64,000 bases of DNA from Candidatus Competibacteraceae bacterium (GTDB taxonomy: Bacteria; Pseudomonadota; Gammaproteobacteria; Competibacterales; Competibacteraceae), in contig JADJQQ010000018.1 in NCBI GenBank assembly GCA_016712625.1, positions 186,001 through 250,000 on the forward strand, in the 5' to 3' direction. Position 1 is the stretch's first letter; every line of letters starts with the position of its first letter. The position numbers were made by a program, and so were the translations under genes. Shown one piece after another: positions 9,183-17,670 of this stretch. The notes below the pieces were generated by a model, which was not told where the DNA came from, made no database searches, and worked only from the letters and a program-made list of their open reading frames with translations.

Positions 9183-9344
9183 TTTCGTAACGGAACGCTT
9201 TTGTGAACTTTCAGCGCAATGGAGTTCTTCGGTAACATGCGGCAATGGTTCGAAACGATTGTTTCAGTGTGTTTTCAGTACCGAAACGGCTGGAAATCGT
9301 AATGACCGAGGGCCGACATTTCCGCTGGCCCGTCCGCCGCTGCG

Positions 9345-9662
9345 TCACTGATCGTAGTAGTTGACGTACATGCCCACCCGTGGATTCAAGCTGAAATCGT
9401 GGCTGGCGTAGCGGCGGATTTTGAAGGTGTAGGTCCCGGAAACGGTCGGCGTGAAGGTTACATCCTCGAACGGATCGTCCCAAGCAGCGGAACCGCCGAT
9501 ATAGTTGCCGCTCGAATCGTACCCGCTCAGATCAAGATCCTTGATTAGTACACGCAACTGCTTGGCGGTCAAATCAATCGTTGTCCCCGAACCAGCGCGA
9601 GCCAGCGTGAAATCCACGCCATGCTTTTTAGCGCATGGCGCAATCGCCGGATTTTGACGCTA
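9345..9662 (-). pseudogene. C-terminal fragment of a secreted protein (pre-peptidase-like beta domain)
   Basis: About 100 codons open between a stop at 9660-9662 and the stop at 9345, without an ATG or convincing ribosome binding site. The peptide has a beta-sandwich look (FTPTVSGTYTFKIRRYASHDF) similar to bacterial pre-peptidase C-terminal domains that trail secreted proteases. No N-terminal catalytic part exists upstream, so it is most likely a leftover of a larger exported protein. A short expressed ORF cannot be ruled out. Confidence 0.4.
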
Positions 9663-9846
9663 ACCATTAATGCTTCGATCGGCCCCAATTGGACCGTGGC
9701 ATCCGAATTGACCCGATCAGTCTGATGTGCTGGTAATGCGCTGGCGCAGCTTATTTCCCGGTATTACAAGCCCCGTCGGACATTGGCGCGGAATTTGCGC
9801 ATAACCTCTCAATTGAATCACTATCGCATTTGCAAAGAGTGACGGC

Positions 9847-10476
9847 ATGAAATACTCAACTTTAGATTTGGGCAGCGGTGACGACGCCCGCCTGTGGGAG
9901 GCAAGATGCCAACAGATCGGAATGGCGAGCGAGCATTCGCTGATCAACCCTTCGCCGACCATCGAGCAACTGACCGCATTTTTTAGCGGCTGCCCGGATT
10001 GGATTTATTTCAGCGGGCACTTTGCGCCAATGACGCTTTATAGTGATTTCGCGGCAATTGATTTCAAATCCGATCGAGTGGCCGTGCTGAGAGGGACCGA
10101 GCCCAGTCAGGAATTACTGAAGAATTCCAACGCGTTTCGGCTGCACGAATTTTGTTCCGTGGTAATTTGGGGCGGGTGCAGCGTGTTACGCGATGACATA
10201 GCGATCACAACGCTCCGGCAGTTGTTTGTCAACCCGTTATTGCTGGGCTATGCGGCAAAATGCGGCGTTGCGATCAATAATGTCATGCTTGATCGTTTCT
10301 TTCAGCGCGTCCGGCCCGGACAGAACAGCCCGCAAGCACTCTTGGATGCTTGGATGCAGGCGGCGAATTCGTATTACGGCGGCGGACCCATCGAGGATAT
10401 GTTCCGCGCTGTGGATATCACCGGGCAAGAGTGGAAAATCGTTAGAGCAAAAATTGTTAAGGGTAGAAAATTGTAA
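9847..10476 (+). CDS. Standalone caspase/CHAT-like protein with His/Cys dyad (hypothetical)
   Basis: A 209-residue protein without signal peptide. It shows the two landmarks of caspase-fold cysteine proteases in the right order: a strand ending in a small residue plus histidine (DWIYFSGHF, His58) and a later hydrophobic strand ending in cysteine (CSVVIWGGCSVL, Cys111), followed by a conserved-looking helix (LLLGYAAKCGV). The spacing of 53 residues fits CHAT/metacaspase-like domains. There are no fused repeats or partner genes. A function cannot be assigned; candidate roles are regulated proteolysis or a degenerate relative. Its stop codon overlaps a short dispersed repeat. Confidence 0.55.
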   Translation: MKYSTLDLGSGDDARLWEARCQQIGMASEHSLINPSPTIEQLTAFFSGCPDWIYFSGHFAPMTLYSDFAAIDFKSDRVAVLRGTEPSQELLKNSNAFRLHEFCSVVIWGGCSVLRDDIAITTLRQLFVNPLLLGYAAKCGVAINNVMLDRFFQRVRPGQNSPQALLDAWMQAANSYYGGGPIEDMFRAVDITGQEWKIVRAKIVKGRKL

Positions 10477-10903
10477 CGGAACGATTTGAATCGTCGTAAG
10501 CGTTGGCGTTTAGCCGTCTTGACGGATCGAGAAAGCGGGAGGCCAGCCGCGAAGGCTTATGCTTTTCGAAAGCGAACGATTTTAACCGCGCGCTTACTGA
10601 TGGCGTCCTGTCACCTTATCAGCGTCTTCGAGATTGGCTTATAGCGGGCGGCTGTTGAGTGTCGGCTTAGGAATGCTTCCGCTAGACCGGCCATGATCGG
10701 AGGACTGCATCGTGCACACGCTCCCCTGAGCGGGGAGGACATGCTTTGCATGGTTTTCTGCATTGGCCGCGCATCCAAAATTATTCTTTCCGCGCATGAG
10801 TCGGTAAGAAGCCGCGCCGCGAAACATGGCGGCTTCCCGGCGAGCAAGGGCCACGCCCAGATTGCTGGCCAATCTCTAGCTACGACTCACGGGAAAATTC
10901 ATT
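10477..10903. other. Gene-free stretch with a short hairpin
   Basis: No coding region is supported here; the open frames are shadows without homology signatures. A GC-rich hairpin CTCCCC-TGAGC-GGGGAG (10721-10737) lies about 170 nt upstream of the next gene and is not followed by a T-run, so it is not a clear terminator. Confidence 0.4.
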
Positions 10904-11713
10904 ATGCGTTTTAGCCAAATTGCGACTTTATTGGTTGTCCTGACCGCCGCCGCCGTGACCACGATGAGCCAGGCCAGGGATGTTCATGAGAACGAGCGGG
11001 GTCAAAAACCACAATGCACCAACGCCAGCCTACGCGGCGGCTATGGCTTTGTGGCCAAAGGCGTTACCTTGACAGGTTCGCCGTTGCCCGCCGCGCTGCA
11101 AGGGCCTTTCGCAAGCGGCGGCGTCGCCACGTTCGACGGCAAAGGCAATTTTGTCCTCACCTCAACCAGCAGCTTCAACGGTCTCATTCAACCGGTCGAA
11201 ACCAGAGGCGTTTATCAGGTCAACAGCGATTGCAGCTATACTTCGCGAGCTGAGAATGGCGTCACGTTTCAGGCGGTGATCCTGGATGGTGGACGGCAAT
11301 TGCAAATCCTACAAACCACGCCCAACGTCGTGATTGTGGGAACCGCCATCCAGCAGCCTCAACGCTGTGAAGCCAACGCCTTTCAAGCCAGCTACGGCTT
11401 TGTCGCCGAAGGCGTCGCCGGACCGCCCACGCTTCCTGTCCCACTCGCCGGACCGCTGGCCGGCGTGGGAACGGTGGTCTTCGCGCAAGACGGTACGTTT
11501 GTGCTGACCGCCACGCGCAGCGTCAACGGCGTGCTCGACCCTGAGCCTTTGGCGCTGACCGGCGTTTATTCGATGAAGGGAAATTGCACCTTCGGCATGC
11601 GCTTCGATGTTGGGTTTACGTTCGATGCGGTGATCGTTAACAACGGCAAGGAAATCCTGTTCGTCGAAACCGATCCCGGCACGGCGTTGATCGTCAGGGC
11701 GATACGTCTTTGA
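10904..11713 (+). CDS. Exported protein with two tandem copies of a beta-rich domain
   Basis: A 269-residue secreted protein. A signal peptide (MRFSQIATLLVVLTAAAVTT, cleavage near SQA-RD) precedes two copies of a domain of roughly 115 residues. Each copy runs: Cys, then GGYGFVAKG or ASYGFVAEG, then GxxTFDGKGNFVLTST or GTVVFAQDGTFVLTATR, then SFNG or SVNG, then GVYQVNSDCSYT or GVYSMKGNCTFG, then F-AVI-(D/N)-GKE. Each copy keeps two cysteines that could form a disulfide. No enzyme motif is visible; a lipocalin-like or surface role is possible. The function is unknown. Confidence 0.75.
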   Translation: MRFSQIATLLVVLTAAAVTTMSQARDVHENERGQKPQCTNASLRGGYGFVAKGVTLTGSPLPAALQGPFASGGVATFDGKGNFVLTSTSSFNGLIQPVETRGVYQVNSDCSYTSRAENGVTFQAVILDGGRQLQILQTTPNVVIVGTAIQQPQRCEANAFQASYGFVAEGVAGPPTLPVPLAGPLAGVGTVVFAQDGTFVLTATRSVNGVLDPEPLALTGVYSMKGNCTFGMRFDVGFTFDAVIVNNGKEILFVETDPGTALIVRAIRL

Positions 11714-11779
11714 ACGCGCCGTCGTCCGTGATCTTTTCCAACACGACAGGCCCACTTTATGTCTGAGGATTGCATATCC

Positions 11780-12079
11780 ATGAGCGAATCGACCGTGCAC
11801 GTTGTTGCCCACATCATCGCCAAGCCGGACACCGTTACAGCATTGCGAGCGGTGTTGGAAGCGCTGCTGCCGCCGACCCGCCAGGAAGCCGGTTGCCGCC
11901 AGTATCTGTTACTGCAAAATCGAGAGCATCCGACCGATTTCACTGTCGTCGAACAATGGGCCGATGCCACCGCCATCGACCGGCATCTGCAATCCGCGCA
12001 TGTGCAACAGGCGTTGGCGCAAGCGGCGGCGCTGCTGGCCGCGCCACCCGATATTCAACGTTATGAGCTGATCGGGTAA
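11780..12079 (+). CDS. Antibiotic biosynthesis monooxygenase (ABM)-domain protein
   Basis: A roughly 100-residue ferredoxin-like ABM/YgiN-type protein (VHVVAHIIAKPDTVTALRAVL, CRQYLLLQNREHPTDFTVVEQW, HLQSAHVQQAL). Such small dimeric proteins act as quinol or polyketide monooxygenases or heme-degrading enzymes. The conserved His and Trp of the family are present. The ATG at 11780 fits the domain boundary; an in-frame ATG at 11759 would add seven residues. It follows the tandem-domain protein by 67 nt and may be cotranscribed with the esterase gene after it. Confidence 0.75.
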   Translation: MSESTVHVVAHIIAKPDTVTALRAVLEALLPPTRQEAGCRQYLLLQNREHPTDFTVVEQWADATAIDRHLQSAHVQQALAQAAALLAAPPDIQRYELIG

Positions 12080-12127
12080 TTTTAAATGCCCGGCTGGACC
12101 ATGGTGAGGCGTGGGAGGAGATCAGGC

Positions 12128-13054
12128 ATGAGCGCTGGAATGGGCCGCGCTATGGTGCTCGTCATGGCGCTTGGCTTAGCCGCCTGTACATCAAGCGCGC
12201 TGATCAATGGATTGGTCCCCGATACTGGCCACACCGGTCCGGTGAGCCTCGCTTACGGTCCGGGTACGCGGCACCGATTGGATTTGTATCAGCCAAGCGG
12301 AAGCCGCAAGCCAGCGCCGGTGCTGGTTTTCTTCTACGGCGGCAGCTGGCTGCGCGGCGAGCGCGCCGATTATCGCTTTGCGGCGGCGGCGTTGGCCGCG
12401 CGCGGTTTCGTGGTGGTGGCGCCGGATTATCGGCTGTACCCCGAAGTTCGCTACCCGGATTTTTTGCGTGACTGCGCCGCCGCCGTGGGCTGGGCTCTGC
12501 GCCAAGCGCCCCGCTACGGCGGCGATCCACGCCGGGTCTATCTGATCGGCCATAGCGCCGGCGCTTATAACGCGGCCATGGTGGCCTATGACGCGCGTTG
12601 GCTGGCGGCCGAAGGGCTGTCGCCAAGGGCTATCGCCGGTTTCATTGGGTTGGCGGGTCCCTACAACTTTCTGCCCATCCAAGTGCCCGACGTGATGCCA
12701 GTGTTCGATTGGCCCGCCACGTCGCTGGATACCCAGCCGATCCGCCATGTCACCGCCGCCGCGCCCCCGACCTTGTTGATCGTCGCCGATCCCGATGAGG
12801 TGGTCGACCCCGAACGCAACAGCGCGGCGTTGGCCGAGGCTCTGCGCCGGGCCGGCGTTCCGGTTGAAGTGAAACGTTACAGTTCGCTCAATCACTACAC
12901 CACTATCGGTGCGCTGGCGTGGCCGTTGCGCTGGCTGGCGCCGGTGCTGGACGATATTACCGAGTTCGTAACGACCGACCGAATGCCACGAACTGATAGA
13001 GCGACCCCTGACATAGCTTTAGCGATCCAGCCACGGCGCGCCGGGCAGCCATAA
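12128..13054 (+). CDS. Lipoprotein alpha/beta-hydrolase (carboxylesterase, HSL/BD-FAE type)
   Basis: A 308-residue esterase with a lipoprotein signal peptide ending in the lipobox LAAC, so it is probably anchored to a membrane on the periplasmic side. The oxyanion-hole motif is FFYGGSW, the nucleophile elbow GHSAGAY, the acidic residue in VADPDEVVDPE and the catalytic His in LNHYTT. A strong GGAGGAGAT ribosome binding site supports the ATG at 12128 over an upstream ATG at 12086. The natural ester substrate is unknown. Confidence 0.85.
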   Translation: MSAGMGRAMVLVMALGLAACTSSALINGLVPDTGHTGPVSLAYGPGTRHRLDLYQPSGSRKPAPVLVFFYGGSWLRGERADYRFAAAALAARGFVVVAPDYRLYPEVRYPDFLRDCAAAVGWALRQAPRYGGDPRRVYLIGHSAGAYNAAMVAYDARWLAAEGLSPRAIAGFIGLAGPYNFLPIQVPDVMPVFDWPATSLDTQPIRHVTAAAPPTLLIVADPDEVVDPERNSAALAEALRRAGVPVEVKRYSSLNHYTTIGALAWPLRWLAPVLDDITEFVTTDRMPRTDRATPDIALAIQPRRAGQP

Positions 13055-13188
13055 CCGATACGGCTATTTTTTCACGGTTATGAATCCATAACGGCGCTGG
13101 CCGCGCATGAAAACAAAAAGGAAGGTGGCTGAAAGCAACGTTTCAGCCCGCCTCGATCTTGAAACTTGCCCTGCCAGAAGGTAAAAAC

Positions 13189-14862
13189 ATGCCTCCAAAA
13201 CCCATCGACCGCGCGCCCTCCGCTTACGAAAGCCCGCTACTGATCAAAAATCTGCTCCGCCACTCCGTTCGCCAATTCTCCACTCAGGAGATTGTTTACG
13301 GCGATCTCAAGCGCCAGAGCTACCGCGATCTGGGCGAACGGGTCGGCCGTTTGGCCAGCGGGTTGGTCAAGCTGGGCGTCAAACCCGGCGATACCGTGGC
13401 GGTGATGGACTGGGACAGCCACCGCTATCTGGAATGTTTTTTCGCGGTGCCGATGATTGGGGCGGTGCTCCATACCGTCAATATCCGACTGTCCCCCGAA
13501 CAGATTCTCTATACGATCAATCACGCTGAAGATGACGTGATTCTGGTCAACGCTGAATTTCTGCCGATCCTGGAACGCATTCGCGACCGCATCGAGCCGG
13601 TTAAGCAGCTAATTTTGCTGAATGACGCCGAGCAAACCCCAACGACGACCCTGGACATCGCCGACGACTATGAGGCTTTGCTCGCCGCGGGCCATCCTGA
13701 ATACGATTTTCCCGATTTCTCCGAACATACCCGCGCCACCACTTTCTATACCACCGGCACCACCGGTCTGCCCAAGGGCGTGTATTTCAGCCACCGGCAA
13801 TTGGTGCTGCATACCCTCGGCGTACTGTCCACCCTCGCTAGAACCGGTCATGGTAGCTTCCACAGCGATGACGTGTACCTGCCGATCACGCCGATGTTTC
13901 ATGTGCACGCGTGGGGCGTGCCCTACGTAGCGACTGTGCTGGGCGTCAAACAAGTCTATCCGGGACGCTATGTGCCCGAGCAGCTGTTAGCGCTCATTGC
14001 ACGGGAAAAAGTAACGTTTTCCCACTGCGTGCCCGCCATCCTGCAAATGCTGCTAACCCATCCTAGCGTGGATCAAACCGATTTATCGCGCTGGAAGGTG
14101 ATCATCGGCGGCGCGGCGCTGCCGCAAGTGCTGGCCAAGCAAGCGCGCGACCGGGGCATTGACATCTTCGCCGGTTACGGCCTGTCGGAGACGTGTCCGA
14201 TATTGACGCTGGCGCACCTGAAACCGCCCATGCTGGATTGGGATGAAGAGCGGCAGCTGGAAATTCGCTGCAAAACCGGTCTGCCCATTTCCTGGGTCGA
14301 GCTGCGGGTCGTGGACGAGGCGATGAACGACGTGCCTCACGATGGCAAGACGCCCGGCGAGGTGGTGGTTCGGGCGCCGTGGCTGACCCAAGGTTATCTC
14401 AAGGACCCCGAAAGCTCGGAGCAACTCTGGCGTGGCGGTTATCTGCACACGGGCGATATCGGCGTTATGGATGAGGAAGGCTATCTAAAAATTACCGACC
14501 GGCTGAAGGACGTCATCAAAACCGGCGGTGAATGGCTCTCGTCGCTTGCCCTGGAAGATTTAATCCTCAAGCATCCAGCGGTCGCGGAAGCGGCCGTGAT
14601 CGGCATTCCCGATCCGACATGGGGCGAACGACCGGCGGCTTTGGTGGTGCCCAAGCGAGATCAACTCGGATCGCTTGATGAAACCATGGTTCGTGACTGG
14701 CTTAAAGAACGGGTCGACGAGGGTATTCTTGCCAAGTGGGCTGTTCCCGACCGGGTGCTGGTAGTGGACGGTCTTCCAAAAACCAGCGTCGGTAAACTCG
14801 ATAAGAAACTCATGCGGGCACAATATCAAGCGCTCTGCATAATGGGCGATGTCTCGGGTTAA
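13189..14862 (+). CDS. Acyl-CoA synthetase, medium/long-chain (AlkK-like)
   Basis: A complete 557-residue AMP-forming acyl-CoA ligase. Motifs in order: FYTTGTTGLPKGVYFSHRQ (ATP/AMP-binding), FHVHAWGVPY, IFAGYGLSETCP, YLHTGDIGVMDEEGYLKITDRLKDVIKTGGEW, and the catalytic Lys region KTSVGKLDKK near the C-terminus. HVHAWGVPY and WLSSLALEDL are typical of AlkK/medium-chain fatty-acyl ligases. AGAAGGT precedes the chosen ATG at 13189; an upstream in-frame ATG at 13159 lacks such a site. The gene stands alone, with about 100 nt upstream, so its regulation is not evident. Confidence 0.9.
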   Translation: MPPKPIDRAPSAYESPLLIKNLLRHSVRQFSTQEIVYGDLKRQSYRDLGERVGRLASGLVKLGVKPGDTVAVMDWDSHRYLECFFAVPMIGAVLHTVNIRLSPEQILYTINHAEDDVILVNAEFLPILERIRDRIEPVKQLILLNDAEQTPTTTLDIADDYEALLAAGHPEYDFPDFSEHTRATTFYTTGTTGLPKGVYFSHRQLVLHTLGVLSTLARTGHGSFHSDDVYLPITPMFHVHAWGVPYVATVLGVKQVYPGRYVPEQLLALIAREKVTFSHCVPAILQMLLTHPSVDQTDLSRWKVIIGGAALPQVLAKQARDRGIDIFAGYGLSETCPILTLAHLKPPMLDWDEERQLEIRCKTGLPISWVELRVVDEAMNDVPHDGKTPGEVVVRAPWLTQGYLKDPESSEQLWRGGYLHTGDIGVMDEEGYLKITDRLKDVIKTGGEWLSSLALEDLILKHPAVAEAAVIGIPDPTWGERPAALVVPKRDQLGSLDETMVRDWLKERVDEGILAKWAVPDRVLVVDGLPKTSVGKLDKKLMRAQYQALCIMGDVSG

Positions 14863-15008
14863 GATTGCTAATCCGGCAACCATTCATGAGAAAACGACTC
14901 TGCTCGCTGAGCAGATCGGCCAGATACCAGCAGACACACAATAGAAAAATAATCCATTTTTCAAAGCGGTGGTCTTTGAAGTCAATCATGCGCGTGATCC
15001 GGGCGATT

Positions 15009-15065
15009 AGAGTCCGCCGCATGGACTGCCGGAACTTGGCCGCTTCTGCTAACGCGGCGGACTCT
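15009..15065. repeat. 12-bp perfect inverted repeat with 33-nt loop
   Basis: AGAGTCCGCCGC (15009-15020) and GCGGCGGACTCT (15054-15065) are exact reverse complements. The position, about 150 nt past the acyl-CoA synthetase and in front of an ABC ATPase fragment, suggests a relic of a mobile element or a folded transcript; there is no T-run for a classic terminator. Confidence 0.5.
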
Positions 15066-15108
15066 TAAATTGCTCATCCACGGCGTTAGCACAGCAGGTT
15101 GCGTCCGA

Positions 15109-15258
15109 TCACGATCTACGCTTGACCGTCTCTACCGTAGCCAGAAACACCCAATAGCGCGGATTCGGACATTGCGCCAGCTGGTCCGGAGCGCCGTCTT
15201 CGACCAGCCGTCCCCGCTCGATGACGAGCACGCGGTCGAACGCCAGGGACTCGCTCAC
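15109..15258 (-). pseudogene. C-terminal fragment of an ABC transporter ATPase
   Basis: About 49 codons on the reverse strand read SESLAFDRVLVIERGRLVEDG followed by APDQLAQ, the segment after the H-loop of exporter-type ABC ATPases, where the family sequence runs 'H-R-L-x-x-x-x-x-D-x-I-x-V-L-x-x-G'. Walker A, signature and Walker B motifs are missing, and upstream codons are unrelated. This is the stub of a deleted gene. Confidence 0.7.
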
Positions 15259-15328
15259 AAAAATTTTCCTTAATCCTACCCCCGCCATCACTTTTGAGTC
15301 GATGCCAGGGGCAGCTACCGAGCGTCGC

Positions 15329-15796
15329 CTACGTGACGTATTCCCATTCCACGGTGACTGTCTCGGAGCCTTCCGGCGCCACCGACAGATAGCGGGTCGT
15401 AGTCGACCATGGCCACTTCTGATTCGGGTCATACGTCAGGACATTTCCTCCGTCCACCACCAAGCGATTGGACGGAAGCGCCCACGCGGCGGCACTCCCC
15501 CAGAGGGTCACTTTAAGCACCCCGTAAAGTGCTTCATAGGACAGCCAATTGCCATCCTGGTCTTGTAAATACGTCTTCTTGTTACTATGGGTGTACCATG
15601 TAAACACCCGCGTTGCTGCTGAGTCTCTTTCTTCACCAAAAATGATATACCACTTATAGGCCAAGGCGTCTCCTACATTGAGACTTAGCCACTTGGGCGT
15701 CTTCCATGCCGGACCACTTAGTTTCAGTCTGAACCGCTCTGCCCCTTGAAGCCGGCCCGTGTCGGGTGTGTCTGTATGGCCGATTGTTACGCTCAT
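15329..15796 (-). CDS. Hypothetical beta-rich protein, 155 aa
   Basis: I do not recognise this protein. It is rich in Trp, Tyr and Thr, has no signal peptide or membrane segment, and alternates hydrophobic and polar residues as in small all-beta folds (LKVTLWGSAAAWALP, RYLSVAPEGSETVTVEWEYV). The ATG at 15796 with AGAGGAAC just upstream is much better than the longer open frame that starts at 15943. It lies between gene remnants and a dispersed repeat, so it could be part of acquired DNA. Confidence 0.6.
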   Translation of the reverse strand: MSVTIGHTDTPDTGRLQGAERFRLKLSGPAWKTPKWLSLNVGDALAYKWYIIFGEERDSAATRVFTWYTHSNKKTYLQDQDGNWLSYEALYGVLKVTLWGSAAAWALPSNRLVVDGGNVLTYDPNQKWPWSTTTRYLSVAPEGSETVTVEWEYVT

Positions 15797-15959
15797 TTTG
15801 GGTTCCTCTGTTATTGCTAAGTCAAACGGTGAGTGTATTATTTTTGTGACGCCCATTCGAATTGAGCCACGAAGCAGAGAAGCAGGGCGCCACCGCCTCT
15901 CCAAAGTCCTTGGCTTGGCCGGAGCACGGTTTGTAGATGCCATTTGATGGCTCTTCCAA

Positions 15960-16160
15960 ACAGGTTGATCCTAGCCAAACAACAAAGCCGAACTACCTTG
16001 GAGACCTTTACGAAGGTCGCCTTCGGCAGTCCGGCTTTCCTAAATCCTCTCAGGATCCGTGACTTTATGTCCCTATCTTGCGACAGGTTTAGCTTTATAT
16101 ATATGACACACTTTATAATATCAAATGAAAATAAATTATACAAGTAAATTACTCAGGAAT
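15960..16160 (+). repeat. Dispersed repeat of about 190 bp, copy 1
   Basis: The reverse complement of this stretch matches 60868-61060 with many substitutions but collinear blocks: GGCAGTCCGGCTTTCCT, CTCAGGATC, TTTATGTCCCTA (TTTCTGTCCCTA in the other copy), ATGACAC and, at the far end, TACAAGTAAATTACTCAGGA, which is identical in both. The shared ends suggest a defined element rather than a decayed gene. The second copy abuts an IS4-type transposase remnant. Confidence 0.6.
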
Positions 16161-16447
16161 TATTATTTTACTCGGTACCGAACGCGCTCAGGAAACTTAT
16201 GGGGCATTGAAAGACGCCATCGGTCGTCTAGACGGATCAAGAGGGCGGAGAGACGGCCAGAAGGGGAGTGTCTCGGTTTGAAATTTAGAAACCTTGGCGG
16301 GTTGAGGCTGCCTGCTCTACTGACCGTACTATGTCTAAACGCTCAAGCAAAGGTCGGCTGGATCGCAACCTAATCGTTCATTGTAAAGCGTAAATCGTTC
16401 GAGCGGTTCGCGACGAACCGATGGCGCGGCGGGTGGTTGCGCGGGTT

Positions 16448-16544
16448 CTAATGACATGGGCCGCGGGCTGCCCACGACGGGACGCTGATGCCAGCGTGGG
16501 GAGACCTCAAACATTCCTCTGAAGCGAAGCGGCCATGTCATTAG
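16448..16544. repeat. Nested inverted repeat / strong stem-loop element
   Basis: Outer arms CTAATGACATGGGCCGC (16448-16464) and GCGGCCATGTCATTAG (16529-16544) pair over 16 bp with a single bulged G. Inside lies a second hairpin made of CCCACG and CGTGGG around ACGCTG-ATGC-CAGCGT. Such nested stems resemble MITE or REP-like palindromes or a structured RNA. It sits 46 nt past the stop of the flavin reductase gene (reverse strand), so it could also end that transcript, but no T-run follows. Confidence 0.55.
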
Positions 16545-16589
16545 AGCCATCAAAATCAGGTTCCTCCTTCTGATGGAGGGATCGCCCCA

Positions 16590-17186
16590 TCAAGCAACGG
16601 CTTTCATCGCCCGCGCCAAGGTAGCCAGCGCGCGCAACACATCATCCACCGACCGCGCGGCGCGGGCATCCTTGAGCGCGCCGTTTTCGTCGAAGGCTTC
16701 GTGGGCGCGGCCCAATGCGAACTGCTGGGGGACAACGATCATCGAAAACGCCATCTGGAGGTACTGACGCAGGAAGTTCATCGACCGCAGCGCGCCGCCC
16801 GGCCCCGGCGACGCCGACAGCAAGCCCGCCGGTTTGTTCGCCGTGACGGCCAGACCAGCGGGCCGTTCCGCGCTCGATCCGATCCGCGACAGCCAGTCGA
16901 AGGCGTTGATGACCAGCGGCGGCGGAAAGCCGTTGTATTCGGGCGTCACCAGCAACACGCCGTCGCTTTCCATAATGGCCTGCTGCAACTGGAATACGCC
17001 TTGTGGCACGCCCGAAGCCGCCTCCAGATCGCCATCGTAAACCGGCAAGGCCAGCGCCCGTAGATCAAGCACGTTCGCGCCGCCGCCCGTCGCTCGCGCC
17101 CGTTCGCCGGCGAACACCGCCAGCATTCGATTTAGCGATCCGGTGCGAGCGCTGCCGGGAATGATCAACAGTTGGGGAGTGCTCAT
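16590..17186 (-). CDS. NADPH-dependent FMN reductase family protein
   Basis: A 198-residue flavodoxin-fold reductase of the SsuE/YieF/ArsH group that would reduce FMN, quinones or chromate with NAD(P)H. The phosphate-binding loop LLIIPGSARTGSLNRML is at the N-terminus and TPEYNGFPPPLVINAFDWLSR is the second flavin-contacting motif. GAGGA lies 9 nt before the ATG at 17186. The gene stands alone between a structured repeat and gene remnants. Confidence 0.88.
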   Translation of the reverse strand: MSTPQLLIIPGSARTGSLNRMLAVFAGERARATGGGANVLDLRALALPVYDGDLEAASGVPQGVFQLQQAIMESDGVLLVTPEYNGFPPPLVINAFDWLSRIGSSAERPAGLAVTANKPAGLLSASPGPGGALRSMNFLRQYLQMAFSMIVVPQQFALGRAHEAFDENGALKDARAARSVDDVLRALATLARAMKAVA

Positions 17187-17348
17187 CGCGGGGTTCCTCA
17201 CAAGTTTTGGGCACGATAAAACAGCTTAATGTTCTAATCATAGGATATTGAAGGCTAAATTTGCGATCTATCGCACGGATTGCCCTTTCAATAAACTCCT
17301 TTCAACAAAGTCAAAATCAGAGCGATTGAACAATCTCGGAAGATCGCT

Positions 17349-17495
17349 GTGAAAGTCTATAGCGCGCCCCGGCCGCATTGGCTGGGCGATGGATTTCCGG
17401 TGCATTCGATGTTTGATTACAGCGAACCCGGCAAGCGGCTTAGCCCGTTTTTATTGCTGGATTACGCCGCCCCGACCCGCTTCGAGATAGCCTAA
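17349..17495 (+). pseudogene. Truncated pirin (N-terminal 48 codons)
   Basis: A GTG start followed by HWLGDGFPVHSMFDYSEPG and SPFLLLDYAAP, the N-terminal strand pair of pirin-family cupins, stops after 48 codons at TAA. The metal-binding His/Glu motifs that should follow are absent. It is the first of three unrelated gene ends packed into 480 bp. Confidence 0.75.
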
Positions 17496-17541
17496 ATTAA
17501 GAGTTTTCAAACTGCCTCTTAGGCTACAGCGGAGCTTTGCC

Positions 17542-17670
17542 ATGGTCATGCTTGTGTTCCACGTTGTTATCGTGACGGTCTGCATCGGTCACATTCTTCT
17601 CAGGCGGCACCGTCAGCCCGAGTCTCGCATGGCCTGGCTGGTTGTTGTGCTGGCGATGCCCTCTATCGGT
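17542..17670 (+). pseudogene. N-terminal stub of cardiolipin synthase
   Basis: About 43 codons with a hydrophobic N-terminus, then HRQPESRMAWLVVVLAMPSIG, the conserved membrane-proximal segment at the beginning of PLD-type cardiolipin synthases. Immediately after PSIG the sequence switches to an unrelated SDR frame; no HKD motif is present. Confidence 0.7.

Noticed and set aside
10721..10737. Hairpin as terminator or riboswitch
   Set aside because: No T-run follows and no riboswitch core motif can be recognised nearby.
15797..15943. N-terminal extension of the 155-aa hypothetical protein
   Set aside because: No ribosome binding site, whereas AGAGGAAC stands before the ATG at 15796.
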